Of a stretch of DNA of 64,000 bases, positions 25,453 to 33,971 are shown piece by piece; the stretch's first letter is position 1, and each line of letters begins with the position of its first letter. The translations under genes and the position numbers were made by a program. Under the pieces are notes generated by a model. The model was not told the origin of the DNA. It saw nothing but the letters and a program-made list of their open reading frames with translations, and made no database searches. This DNA comes from Yunchengibacter salinarum (GTDB taxonomy: Bacteria > Pseudomonadota > Alphaproteobacteria > Sphingomonadales > Kordiimonadaceae), in the NCBI RefSeq assembly GCF_037658235.1, contig NZ_JBBJLN010000004.1, positions 1-64,000 on the forward strand. The letters run 5' to 3'.

Positions 25453-27390
25453 ATGTGTGGAATTGCCGGATATCTGGCCCTTGGCGATGCATCCCCGCCG
25501 GAGTCCGCCGTGCTGGACCGTATGGCGGACAAGCTGGCCCATCGCGGGCCGGACGGTGAAGGCCGCTATCTGAGGGGGGCGGTGGGGCTGGCCCATCGGC
25601 GGCTCGCCATTCTGGATGTGGCAGCCGGTGCTCAGCCCATGGTGGATGACAGCGACCGGGTGGCCATCAGTTATAATGGCGAAATCTATAATTTCCGCCA
25701 GTTGCGGCGGGAACTGGAAGGGGACGGCTGGACCTTCCGCACCCATTGCGATACGGAAGTGATTCTGGTGGGCTATCTGGCCTGGGGGCTGTCGGTGGTG
25801 GACCGCCTGCGGGGCATGTTCGCCTTTGCCCTGTGGGATGGCCGCAGCGAGACCTGCCATCTGGCGCGCGATCCGCTGGGCATCAAGCCGCTTTATTTCA
25901 GCCTGGATGAGGGTAGGCTATTGTTTGCCAGCGAACTGCCCGCCCTGCTGGAAGCGTGGAATGGCCCGCGCGTGCTGTCCATGACCGCGCTGGAAGACTA
26001 TCTGGCGCTTGGTTATGTGCCGGACCCGGACTGTCTGGTGGCAGGCGTGGAAAAGCTGCCGCCGGGGTCCATGATATCCGTACCGGTGCGCGGTGCGGCC
26101 CGGCGTCAGCAGCATTGGGCGCCCGCTGTGGCACCGCCAGACCCGAATGCCCGGCCCGATGATGCCCGGCCTGATGCTGGCACGCTGCTGGACCGGCTGA
26201 GCGCCAGTGTGAAACGCCGCCTGATTGCGGATGTGCCGCTGGGGGCCTTTCTGTCCGGCGGCCTTGATTCCAGCACCATTGTGGGCCTGATGACGCGACT
26301 GAACGGGCCGGGCGTGAAAACCTGCGTGATCGCCAGTGATGATCCCGCCCATGACGAGGCCGCCGCCGCGCAGGAGGTAGCCACCCATTTCGCCGCTGAC
26401 CATCAGGCGCGCACCGCCACCGCCACGGACGGCGCCTTGCTCGATCTGATCCCCGCGCTTTACGGGGAGCCGCTGGCCGATATTTCCGCGCTGCCCACCT
26501 TCCGGGTGTCGCAGCTCGCGCGCGAAAGGGTGACCGTGGCCCTTTCCGGGGACGGCGCCGATGAACTGTTCCTCGGTTATCGCCGTTATCGGATGCATGG
26601 GATGGAAGAGCGGCTGCGCCGCTGGCTGCCCCGCTGGCTGCAAAAAGGCGTGATCGCGCCGCTGGCTCGCCTGATGCCGAAGCTGGATCGGGCGCCGCGT
26701 TGGCTGCGGCCCAAGGCCACATTGGAAGGGCTGGCCCGAACCAGCGCCCAGGCGTATTTCAACAGTGTTGCCCGTGGGCCGGATCGGGATCGCCTGCCGC
26801 TTTACAGCCGGGATGCGCGCGACCGGCTGGGGGATTACCGGGCCGTTCACCGGTTCGAGCGGCTGGATCGGGAAGCGGCCTCTCTGCCGCCATTGGCCCG
26901 CGCCCGTCACATCGATCTGAAGACCTGGCTGCCGGGGGATATCCTGACCAAGGTGGACCGGGCCAGCATGGCGTGTGGGCTGGAAGTGCGGGTGCCGTTT
27001 CTGGACCGGGACTTTGTGGACTGGGCCCTGACCCTGCCCACTGACGGCATGATCGCAAAAGGGCAGGGCAAATGGCCGCTGCGCCGTGCCATTCGCGGCT
27101 TTGTGCCGCACAGTGTGCTGGACCGCCCGAAAAAGGGCTTTGATGTGCCGCTGGGCCAGTGGCTGCGCGGTGCCATGGCCCCGGCGCTGGACAGCCTGTT
27201 GTCGGAAGAAGGCTGGCTGGCATCCAGCGGTCTGTTCGATCCGGGGCGGGTCGCCGATCTGGTGCGCGCCCACAAGGCGGGCCACGGGGATCACGGCCAG
27301 ATATTGTGGTCCCTGCTGGTGCTGGATCGCTGCGCCAAAGCGCTGGATATCAGGGTTGACCCCGGCGTGACCGACCAGACGGGGCCTTGA
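25453..27390 (+). CDS. XrtA-system amidotransferase 1 (asparagine synthase-like, TIGR03108-type)
   Basis: The product has 645 residues and begins MCGIAGY, so Cys2 is the glutaminase nucleophile after removal of Met1. The class II glutamine amidotransferase domain occupies about 1-210, with R-H/R-R-L-A-I and N-G-E-I-Y-N. The asparagine-synthetase ATP-binding domain follows, with SGGLDSST near 270 and GDGADELF near 360. It probably amidates a uronic acid or similar group of the polysaccharide; the substrate is inferred from the family's location. It starts 2 bases after xrtA and is the last gene of the cluster. Confidence 0.92.
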   Translation: MCGIAGYLALGDASPPESAVLDRMADKLAHRGPDGEGRYLRGAVGLAHRRLAILDVAAGAQPMVDDSDRVAISYNGEIYNFRQLRRELEGDGWTFRTHCDTEVILVGYLAWGLSVVDRLRGMFAFALWDGRSETCHLARDPLGIKPLYFSLDEGRLLFASELPALLEAWNGPRVLSMTALEDYLALGYVPDPDCLVAGVEKLPPGSMISVPVRGAARRQQHWAPAVAPPDPNARPDDARPDAGTLLDRLSASVKRRLIADVPLGAFLSGGLDSSTIVGLMTRLNGPGVKTCVIASDDPAHDEAAAAQEVATHFAADHQARTATATDGALLDLIPALYGEPLADISALPTFRVSQLARERVTVALSGDGADELFLGYRRYRMHGMEERLRRWLPRWLQKGVIAPLARLMPKLDRAPRWLRPKATLEGLARTSAQAYFNSVARGPDRDRLPLYSRDARDRLGDYRAVHRFERLDREAASLPPLARARHIDLKTWLPGDILTKVDRASMACGLEVRVPFLDRDFVDWALTLPTDGMIAKGQGKWPLRRAIRGFVPHSVLDRPKKGFDVPLGQWLRGAMAPALDSLLSEEGWLASSGLFDPGRVADLVRAHKAGHGDHGQILWSLLVLDRCAKALDIRVDPGVTDQTGP

Positions 27391-27432
27391 TCCGGCGATC
27401 GCGGGCGGCTTTGCGGAACTGTGCGCTTCAGA

Positions 27433-27457
27433 CCATCGCTTCAGGCCATCGCTTCAG
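27433..27457. repeat. Two 12-bp direct copies with 13-bp period at the phoB 3' end
   Basis: CCATCGCTTCAG occurs at 27433-27444 and 27446-27457, the second copy reaching the phoB stop. A related CGCTTCAG lies just upstream at about 27424. It sits in the 63-base convergent gap between the amidotransferase and phoB. No clear intrinsic terminator is visible there. Confidence 0.7.
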
Positions 27458-28140
27458 GGGTTATCCAGCGCATAGCCCGCCGAGCGCACGGTGCGGATAT
27501 AATCCGGTTCACCCTTTTCATTGATGGCTTTGCGCAAGCGGCGGATGTGAACATCCACTGTGCGGGGTTCCACATAAACATCATGGCCCCAGACGGCATC
27601 CAGCAATTGTTCCCGGCTGAAGACCCGGCCCGGATTTTCCATGAAATGCCGCAGCAGCCGGTATTCCGTGGGGCCAAGATGAACGGCACGCCCGCCCCGG
27701 TCCACCCGATGGGAAACATTGTCCAGGGTGATTTCATTGAAGGTCAGTTGCTGCCCGGTCAGCACCGGGCGCATCCGCCGTAGAACCGCCTGTATCCGGG
27801 CGATCAGTTCCTTGGGCGAGAAGGGCTTGGTGACATAATCATCGGCGCCGGTATCCAGGCCGCGTACGCGGTCTGATTCCTCGGTGCGGGCCGTCAGCAT
27901 GATGATGGGCACATTGCCGGTTTCCGGTGTGCGGCGCAGACGGCGGCAGATTTCTAGCCCCGACAGGTTTGGCAGCATCCAGTCCAGCAGAACCAGGTCG
28001 GGCACTTCCTCGGTGGCGCGCATCAGGCCTTCTTCACCGTCGAGCGCGGTCTCTATTTCGAAATCAGCACGCTCCAGATTGTAGCGCACCATTTCGGTGA
28101 TGTTTTCGTCATCCTCAATCAGCAGAATGCGCGTTTTCAC
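27454..28140 (-). CDS. phoB: Phosphate regulon response regulator PhoB
   Basis: The product has 228 residues. The receiver domain shows the acidic pocket E9-D10-D11, phosphoacceptor D53 in LVLLDWMLP, and K102-P-F near position 103. An OmpR-type winged helix follows (about 130-225, with EYRLLRHFMENPGRVFSREQ and VDVHIRRLRKAI). It binds Pho boxes when phosphorylated by PhoR; a Pho box lies upstream of pstS at 33815-33836. Last gene of the minus-strand pst operon, 44 bases after phoU. Confidence 0.96.
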   Translation of the reverse strand: MKTRILLIEDDENITEMVRYNLERADFEIETALDGEEGLMRATEEVPDLVLLDWMLPNLSGLEICRRLRRTPETGNVPIIMLTARTEESDRVRGLDTGADDYVTKPFSPKELIARIQAVLRRMRPVLTGQQLTFNEITLDNVSHRVDRGGRAVHLGPTEYRLLRHFMENPGRVFSREQLLDAVWGHDVYVEPRTVDVHIRRLRKAINEKGEPDYIRTVRSAGYALDNP

Positions 28141-28184
28141 GTGCCGATCTCCGTAGCAGGGCCTGATCCCATAAGGGTCGGGGC

Positions 28185-28889
28185 CTATAAGGAATCCAAC
28201 GGGTCTTCCGAGGTGATGTCGTTCTTCGGTCTGCGATCCAGCTTGTCGCCTTCGATGATGTAGAAGATCAGTTCGGCCAGGTTGGTGGCCTGATCCCCGA
28301 TACGCTCGATATTCTTGGCGATCATCAGATAATGGGTCAGGGCGCCGATCTGGTCCGGCATTTCGCTCATGTGCGCCACAAGCTGCCGGTAAGCCTCGTT
28401 GTGCAGGGTATCCAGCGTTTCGTCATGTTCCCACACATCCACGGCCAGATCGCTGTCCCGGTGCACGAAGGCGTCCATCACCCGGTTGATCATGAAGCGC
28501 GCCTCCCCGGACATGCGCGCCAATACGGCTGGCATGGGGTCTTGTGACACCGCGCTCAGGGCGGTGATGCGCTTGGCGATGTTCTTGGCATAATCGCCCG
28601 TGCGCTCCAGCATCGCCGTCATTTTCAGAATGGAAACCACCTCGCGCAGGTCGTCGGCCACGGGCGCGCGACGGGCGAACATGGAAATGGCGGCCTTTTC
28701 CGCTTCCATTTCCAGCTTGTCCAGATCCTTGTCCGTGGCGCGCACCGTGTTGGCCGCGCTCACATCCAGGGTCTCCAGCGCTTCCATGGCGCCGGCAAGC
28801 TGGCTTTCAGCGATGCCGCCCATGCGACTGACGATGCTGCGCAATTGCTGCAACTCGTCATCATAGGACCGCACAATATGCTCGTTCAT
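28185..28889 (-). CDS. phoU: Phosphate transport system accessory protein PhoU
   Basis: The product has 234 residues, all alpha-helical, in two PhoU repeats (about 20-110 and 120-210). Metal-cluster type motifs are visible in the second half as E-R-I-G-D-Q-A-T-N. The first repeat has E-R-T-G-D-Y-A-K-N in the same place. It restrains PhoR signalling when phosphate is plentiful and interacts with the Pst transporter. 38 bases separate it from pstB. Confidence 0.95.
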   Translation of the reverse strand: MNEHIVRSYDDELQQLRSIVSRMGGIAESQLAGAMEALETLDVSAANTVRATDKDLDKLEMEAEKAAISMFARRAPVADDLREVVSILKMTAMLERTGDYAKNIAKRITALSAVSQDPMPAVLARMSGEARFMINRVMDAFVHRDSDLAVDVWEHDETLDTLHNEAYRQLVAHMSEMPDQIGALTHYLMIAKNIERIGDQATNLAELIFYIIEGDKLDRRPKNDITSEDPLDSL

Positions 28890-28927
28890 GTCTGCTCCTC
28901 AAAGGTTCAAATCCGAACCATCAGATT

Positions 28928-29698
28928 CTAGCCGAATCGACCTGTTATGTAATCTCGCGTCTTTTCCTCGGTGGGAGACGTGAAAATTTCCGTGGTATCC
29001 CCCACTTCGATCAGGTGGCCCATGTGGAAAAAGGCCGTCTTCTGCGAAATTCGGGCGGCCTGTTGCATGGAGTGGGTGACGATGGCGATGGCGTACCGGC
29101 CTTTCAGTTCCTCGATCAGGCTTTCCACCTTGGCAGTGGCGATCGGGTCCAGCGCCGAACAGGGCTCGTCCATCAGGATCACTTCCGGGCTGACCGCGAT
29201 GGCGCGGGCGATACACAGCCGCTGCTGCTGCCCGCCGGACAGGGCCGTTCCGGGCGCATCCAGGCGGTCTTTTACTTCATCCCACAGACCCGCCTTTTCC
29301 AGCGAGGTGGAGACCACCTCATCCAGTTCCGCGCGATTGGCCACCAGGCCGTGAATACGCGGGCCGTAAGCCACATTATCATAGATCGACTTGGGAAACG
29401 GGTTGGGCTTTTGAAACACCATGCCCACCTGGGCACGCAACTGGACCACATCGATCTTGGGATCGTAAATGTCCTGACCATCCAGCGTGATGGTGCCGGT
29501 GACGCGGCAGTTTTCCACCACGTCGTTCATCCGGTTGAAGCAGCGCAGAAAGGTGGATTTGCCGCAACCGGACGGGCCGATCAGGGCGGTCACCTCATCC
29601 ATGTGAAGGTCCAGGTCCACACCCTTGATGGCATGGGTGTCGCCATAGTGCACATGAACGTTGCGCGCGGATACCTTGGTGTTGCCTCTCTGGGTCAT
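28928..29698 (-). CDS. pstB: Phosphate ABC transporter ATP-binding protein PstB
   Basis: The product has 256 residues. Walker A GPSGCGKST is at 41-49, the Q-loop lies in GMVFQKPNPFP, the signature is LSGGQQQRL, Walker B is ILMDEPCSALD and the switch histidine is in VTHSMQQA. It powers phosphate import through PstC/PstA and is the usual length. Fifth gene from phoR in the regulon. Confidence 0.97.
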   Translation of the reverse strand: MTQRGNTKVSARNVHVHYGDTHAIKGVDLDLHMDEVTALIGPSGCGKSTFLRCFNRMNDVVENCRVTGTITLDGQDIYDPKIDVVQLRAQVGMVFQKPNPFPKSIYDNVAYGPRIHGLVANRAELDEVVSTSLEKAGLWDEVKDRLDAPGTALSGGQQQRLCIARAIAVSPEVILMDEPCSALDPIATAKVESLIEELKGRYAIAIVTHSMQQAARISQKTAFFHMGHLIEVGDTTEIFTSPTEEKTRDYITGRFG

Positions 29699-29741
29699 GA
29701 CGGTCTCATACTTGTCGGCCCTGTGTCAGCCGAACCGGTTA

Positions 29742-31094
29742 TCACTTGGTCTCGAACTTGTTGCGCAGCCAGATGGCGATGGCATTCATGAAGATCAGGA
29801 ATGCCAGAAGCACCATGATGGCGGCGGATGTCTTTTCCACAAAGGCCCGTTCCGGGCTGTCCGCCCATAGATATATCTGAACGGGCAGGGCGGTGGCCGC
29901 ATCCGTAATGCCCGTGGGCACATCCACGATGAAGGCGACCATGCCGATCATCAACAGCGGCGCCGTTTCACCCAGCGCCTGTGCCATGCCAATGATGGAG
30001 CCGGTGAGCATACCGGGCATGGCGCTGGGCACCACCTGATGGAAAACCACCTGCATGGGCGAGGCGCCGAGCCCGCGGGCCGCATCCCGAAGCGAGGAGG
30101 GCACCGCCTTGATTGCCGCCCGGCTGGAAATGATGATGGTGGGCAGCGTCATCAGCGACAGGGTCAGCCCCCCTACCAGCGGCGCGGAACGCGGCAGGTC
30201 GAACGTCCCCAGAAAGACCGCGAGCCCCAGCAGGCCGAAAACGATGCTGGGCACGGCGGCCAGATTGTTGATGTTGATTTCGATAAAGTCGGTGATGCGA
30301 TTGCTTGGGGCGAATTCTTCCAGATAGATGGCGGACAGCACCCCCAGCGGAAACGCCACAAGAAAAGTGACCAACAGGGTCAGGAACGAGCCCACAGCCG
30401 CCCCCCAGATGCCGGCCAGTTCCGGGTCCCGCGAGGCGCCGGTGGACAGGAAAAGGGTATGGAAGCGCGTGTCCACCTGCCCCGCACTTTCCAGGTCGTT
30501 GAACCAGCCCAGCTCCAGATCCTTGATGGGGCGGTCGCTTTCGGGCAGGGAGATATCCACATTGCCCTTGTTCACCTGGTCCAGGTCGTCCGACGCCAGC
30601 AGCCACAGGCGGCGGGTTTCGCCAACGCTCTTCGGGTTGGACAGGATGAAATCACGCACTTCCATCCGCGCACCCCGGCTCAGGATCTTGCGCAGGCGGC
30701 GCTGCATGGCGGGCGTTTCCACTTCGGGAAACTGGTTCAGCAGGGCCGGCATGATCAGGTCCAGCATATTGGCCTTTTTCACCCGATCCGCGAAAGCGCT
30801 TGGGGTCATGCTTTCGGGATCGCCCACCACATCTTCCTGTATCGGAACATCGAGCGCGATCTCGGTCTGGAAAAAGCCGCCCGCGCCATCCCGCACAATG
30901 GTGAACAACAGGGTGGCCAGAAACAGCCCGGCCACCAGCAGCGCGCCCAGCCCGATTCCGCGGAACAGCCTTTCACGGCGATAGCGCCGCCTGAGCTGTG
31001 CCTGCATGGCCGGACCCATCCAGTCGGTTGGGTGACGGGCGTCGCGCCCGGTTTCCCTTGATGGCATGTCATGGTCTTCCATGGGCGGCCTCAC
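29742..31094 (-). CDS. pstA: Phosphate ABC transporter permease PstA (with N-terminal DUF3333 extension)
   Basis: The product has 450 residues, longer than the roughly 300 of E. coli PstA. The first about 190 residues hold one membrane helix (about 36-60) and a soluble region, the extension usual in alphaproteobacteria. The permease core follows with several helices and the coupling EAA-like loop around DAARGLGASPMQVVFHQVVP. Its start overlaps the pstC stop by 4 bases. Confidence 0.93.
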   Translation of the reverse strand: MRPPMEDHDMPSRETGRDARHPTDWMGPAMQAQLRRRYRRERLFRGIGLGALLVAGLFLATLLFTIVRDGAGGFFQTEIALDVPIQEDVVGDPESMTPSAFADRVKKANMLDLIMPALLNQFPEVETPAMQRRLRKILSRGARMEVRDFILSNPKSVGETRRLWLLASDDLDQVNKGNVDISLPESDRPIKDLELGWFNDLESAGQVDTRFHTLFLSTGASRDPELAGIWGAAVGSFLTLLVTFLVAFPLGVLSAIYLEEFAPSNRITDFIEININNLAAVPSIVFGLLGLAVFLGTFDLPRSAPLVGGLTLSLMTLPTIIISSRAAIKAVPSSLRDAARGLGASPMQVVFHQVVPSAMPGMLTGSIIGMAQALGETAPLLMIGMVAFIVDVPTGITDAATALPVQIYLWADSPERAFVEKTSAAIMVLLAFLIFMNAIAIWLRNKFETK

Positions 31095-32470
31095 TCGTAG
31101 ATTTCACGGTGCTTGCGCACGATGCGAAGCGCCAGCATGTTCAGGCCAAGGGTGATGACGAACAGGGCCAGCCCCAGCGCGAAGGCGCTCAGTGTCTTGG
31201 CGCTGTCAAATTCCTGATCCCCGGTGAGCAGGGCAACGATCTGTACCGTTACGGTGGTCACGGCCTCGAACGGGTTGGCGGTCAGGTTCGGACGCATACC
31301 GGCAGCCATGACCACGATCATGGTTTCCCCGACGGCGCGGCTGATGGCCAGCAGGAAGGCGCCCACAATACCGGGCAGGGCGGCGGGAAGCAGCACCTTG
31401 ATGATGGTTTCCGATTTGGTGGCGCCCAGGGCATAGGACCCGTCCCGCAGGGGGCGTGGCACCGCTGTCAGGGCATCGTCGGACAGCGAGGAAACGAAGG
31501 GTATGATCATGATACCCATGACGACCCCGGCGGCCAGCGCGCTTTCACTGGCGATGGGCAGGCCAAAAAAATCGCCGCTTTCACGGAAGAAAGGCGCCAC
31601 GGTGATGGCGGCGAAAAAGCCGTAAACCACCGTTGGCACACCGGCGAGGATTTCCAGTAGCGGTTTGGCGATATTGCGCATCCGCGCCGAGGCGTATTGG
31701 GTTAGATAGATTGCCCCCATCAGGCCGATCGGCCCGGCGATCAGCATGGCGATCAGGCTGATCAGGAAGGTTCCGGCAAACAGTGGCACCGCGCCGAACG
31801 CCCCGCTCGACCCCACCTGATCCGCACGCAGGGCCGTTTGCGGGCTCCATTTCAGGCCGAACAGGAAGTCGTGGATCGGCACATCCTGGAAAAAGCGCAC
31901 GCTTTCATAAAGCAGGGATGCCACGATGCCCACAGTGGTCAGGATGGCGATACCGGAAGACAGGATCAGCACCCACATCAGCACGCTTTCAAAGCGGTTG
32001 CGGGCCCGGAAATCCGGGTTGATCCGCCTCAGGGTCAACAGCGTTCCAGCAATGCCGCTGCCCACGGCCAGCAGGAAGGTGCCCCAGATGCCCTGGGTAT
32101 AAAGGGCGCGGTACCGCTCTGCCGCGTTCAGGATCACGGGATCGGATTCCAGCTTTTCACCATACCGAACGGCCACCTGAAGCCGGTTGATCAGCAGGTC
32201 GCGGGTTTCCGCCAACTCGCCCCGGGTGGCGGCATTCAGGGATTGGATCACCAGCTTTTCAATCACGCCTTCGCCGAAAAGCAGCCACGCGACCAGAACC
32301 ATCAGGCCCGGCAGAAAGCCCGCCGTGGCGGTGAGATAGCCATAATGCCGGGGCAGGGAATGCAGTGCCCGGCCCGCCGCAGTTGCCGAACGGATGGCAC
32401 GCTCCCGCGCGACGGTGAAGCCCGCCAGTGCCAGAATGATGATCAGGATGAAGATTGCCGCATTGGTCAT
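31091..32470 (-). CDS. pstC: Phosphate ABC transporter permease PstC (long form)
   Basis: The product has 459 residues, with three N-terminal helices and a soluble linker (DUF3708-like region) before the permease core. The core includes LLEILAGVPTVVYGFFA, typical of PstC, and the coupling loop ALGATKSETIIKVLLPAALP. It pairs with PstA to form the phosphate channel. ATGA overlap with pstS on one side and pstA on the other indicates tight coupling. Confidence 0.94.
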   Translation of the reverse strand: MTNAAIFILIIILALAGFTVARERAIRSATAAGRALHSLPRHYGYLTATAGFLPGLMVLVAWLLFGEGVIEKLVIQSLNAATRGELAETRDLLINRLQVAVRYGEKLESDPVILNAAERYRALYTQGIWGTFLLAVGSGIAGTLLTLRRINPDFRARNRFESVLMWVLILSSGIAILTTVGIVASLLYESVRFFQDVPIHDFLFGLKWSPQTALRADQVGSSGAFGAVPLFAGTFLISLIAMLIAGPIGLMGAIYLTQYASARMRNIAKPLLEILAGVPTVVYGFFAAITVAPFFRESGDFFGLPIASESALAAGVVMGIMIIPFVSSLSDDALTAVPRPLRDGSYALGATKSETIIKVLLPAALPGIVGAFLLAISRAVGETMIVVMAAGMRPNLTANPFEAVTTVTVQIVALLTGDQEFDSAKTLSAFALGLALFVITLGLNMLALRIVRKHREIYE

Positions 32471-33747
32471 CCGGTCGGCTCCTCGTCCTGGGCCATATCC
32501 GACTTGCGCCTCTGTTCAAGCAGGCGCCGCGCTTCGGGCGCCGGCCCGTTGACAGACAGATCCAGTGGAATCAACTCCCGTGCCGTCAGCCGGTACAGTT
32601 TCCGATCCTTTTCAGACAGCGGAATCAGACCCCGATCCACCAGATAACCGAACGGACCCCAGGTGCGTTCGCGCGTAAATTCCAGCAGGAAGGGCTTCAC
32701 GCCGGGGATCACCTGCGCATGGGCCGCTTTCACATAAAAGAACAGGGAGCGGAAAATCGGATAACGCCCCTCGCCGATATTGGCGAATGTGGGATAGATC
32801 GGTTCACCCGCCTTGTTGCGCACGCCTATGGGCTGAAGAATGTCGCTGTTCTGGTCCAGAAAGCTGAAGGCGAAAATGCCGATCGCATCCGGGTCCGCCT
32901 GGATTTTCTGCACGATCAGATTGTCGTTTTCGCCGCTTTCCACATAGCGGCCATCTTCCCGGTAAGCCCGGCAGAGCTGTTTGTGACGGCCTGGCTGATC
33001 ATGCTCCAGCGCGCGGATTTCCGGGATCATGTTGCAGCCGGCTTCCATGGCGCGTTCATTGAAGGCATCCCGCGTGCCGCTTGTGGGCGGCGGGCCGAGT
33101 ATGATGATTTCCTGATCGGGCAGGTCCGGGTTGATGTCCGTCCAGTTGTCGAACGGATTTTCCATGAATGCGGCGTCACCCGTCGGGGTGGATTTCGTGC
33201 CCGCAAGCCGGGCGGGCACGGACTTGGCCAGGGCCAGATAGATTTCCCGCAGGCTGAGTCGGAACGCATCGCCCGCCTTGGTATTGGCAAGGACGATTCC
33301 GTCATAGCCGAACCGGATTTCCACAATGTCCCGTACGCCGTTGCTGGCGCACAGATCCACTTCCGACTGCTTGATCCGCCGGGATGCGTTCGCAATATCC
33401 GGTGTGTTGGCTCCAAGCCCCTGACAGAATTGTTGCAAGCCGCCGCCAGAGCCGATGCTTTCCACAATGGGCGCGCGGAATCGGGTGGAGCGACCAAATT
33501 CCTCGGCCACCAGCGTGGAGAAGGGAAAGACCGAGGACGACCCGGTAATCCGCATCTGATTGCGACTCTGGGCCTCGCTTTCGGCGCCAAAAACGAGGCC
33601 GGTCAGCATGGCGGCCATCAATGCCCCCAGACGGCAGGACAGGCGGACAATACCGGGGGCGGAGCGATATGCCGGGGCGCTTGCCCGCGAACCGGTCAGG
33701 CTGGCGTTTCGGGCGGGATGTGGGGAGCCTGTCTGGCGCTTGCGCAT
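32467..33747 (-). CDS. pstS: Phosphate-binding periplasmic protein PstS-like
   Basis: The product has 426 residues. A long positively charged N-terminus leads into a signal helix (about 41-56, ending A-E-S-E-A-Q-S). The binding-protein core shows ITGSSSVFPFSTLVAEEF and IGSGGGLQQFCQG, the phosphate-loop pattern of PstS, then GTRDAFNE later. It captures phosphate in the periplasm and delivers it to PstC/PstA. The minus-strand ATG at 33747 has GGAG about 8 bases upstream. It is first after the Pho box. Confidence 0.92.
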   Translation of the reverse strand: MRKRQTGSPHPARNASLTGSRASAPAYRSAPGIVRLSCRLGALMAAMLTGLVFGAESEAQSRNQMRITGSSSVFPFSTLVAEEFGRSTRFRAPIVESIGSGGGLQQFCQGLGANTPDIANASRRIKQSEVDLCASNGVRDIVEIRFGYDGIVLANTKAGDAFRLSLREIYLALAKSVPARLAGTKSTPTGDAAFMENPFDNWTDINPDLPDQEIIILGPPPTSGTRDAFNERAMEAGCNMIPEIRALEHDQPGRHKQLCRAYREDGRYVESGENDNLIVQKIQADPDAIGIFAFSFLDQNSDILQPIGVRNKAGEPIYPTFANIGEGRYPIFRSLFFYVKAAHAQVIPGVKPFLLEFTRERTWGPFGYLVDRGLIPLSEKDRKLYRLTARELIPLDLSVNGPAPEARRLLEQRRKSDMAQDEEPTG

Positions 33748-33814
33748 TATGACACTCCAACAGGGATGAAGGGTGCGTCGCCCTGCGGCGGCGCCCGGAC
33801 ACTGCCTATCGATC

Positions 33815-33836
33815 CTTTATGACAGACTCATGACAG
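33815..33836 (-). promoter_or_regulatory. Pho box upstream of pstS
   Basis: On the minus strand CTGTCAT at 33836-33830 is followed by GAGT and a second CTGTCAT at 33825-33819, then AAAG. Two 7-bp direct repeats with 11-bp period are exactly the PhoB box architecture. It lies about 70 bases before the pstS start and after phoR, so it should drive pstS-pstC-pstA-pstB-phoU-phoB under phosphate starvation. phoR itself is upstream of the box. Confidence 0.88.
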
Positions 33837-33971
33837 GCCGCATTTTTATAGGGATGCTCGCCTGAAAGGGCCGCGCTTCAGCCCTCTCGCTCGTCAATGG
33901 ACATGTTACAACGGCGCGGAGTCGCCCCGTCATTCCGCTTTCGGCTCATGCTGGCCGGTCCCGCCATGCCA

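Noticed and set aside
25453..27390. Asparagine-synthase-like protein as a lasso-peptide cyclase partner of the HprK/PqqD cassette
   Set aside because: It has the intact Cys2 glutaminase domain and lies directly after xrtA, matching the exosortase amidotransferase family; lasso cyclases lack a working glutaminase half, and eight kilobases of pho/pst genes separate it from the cassette.
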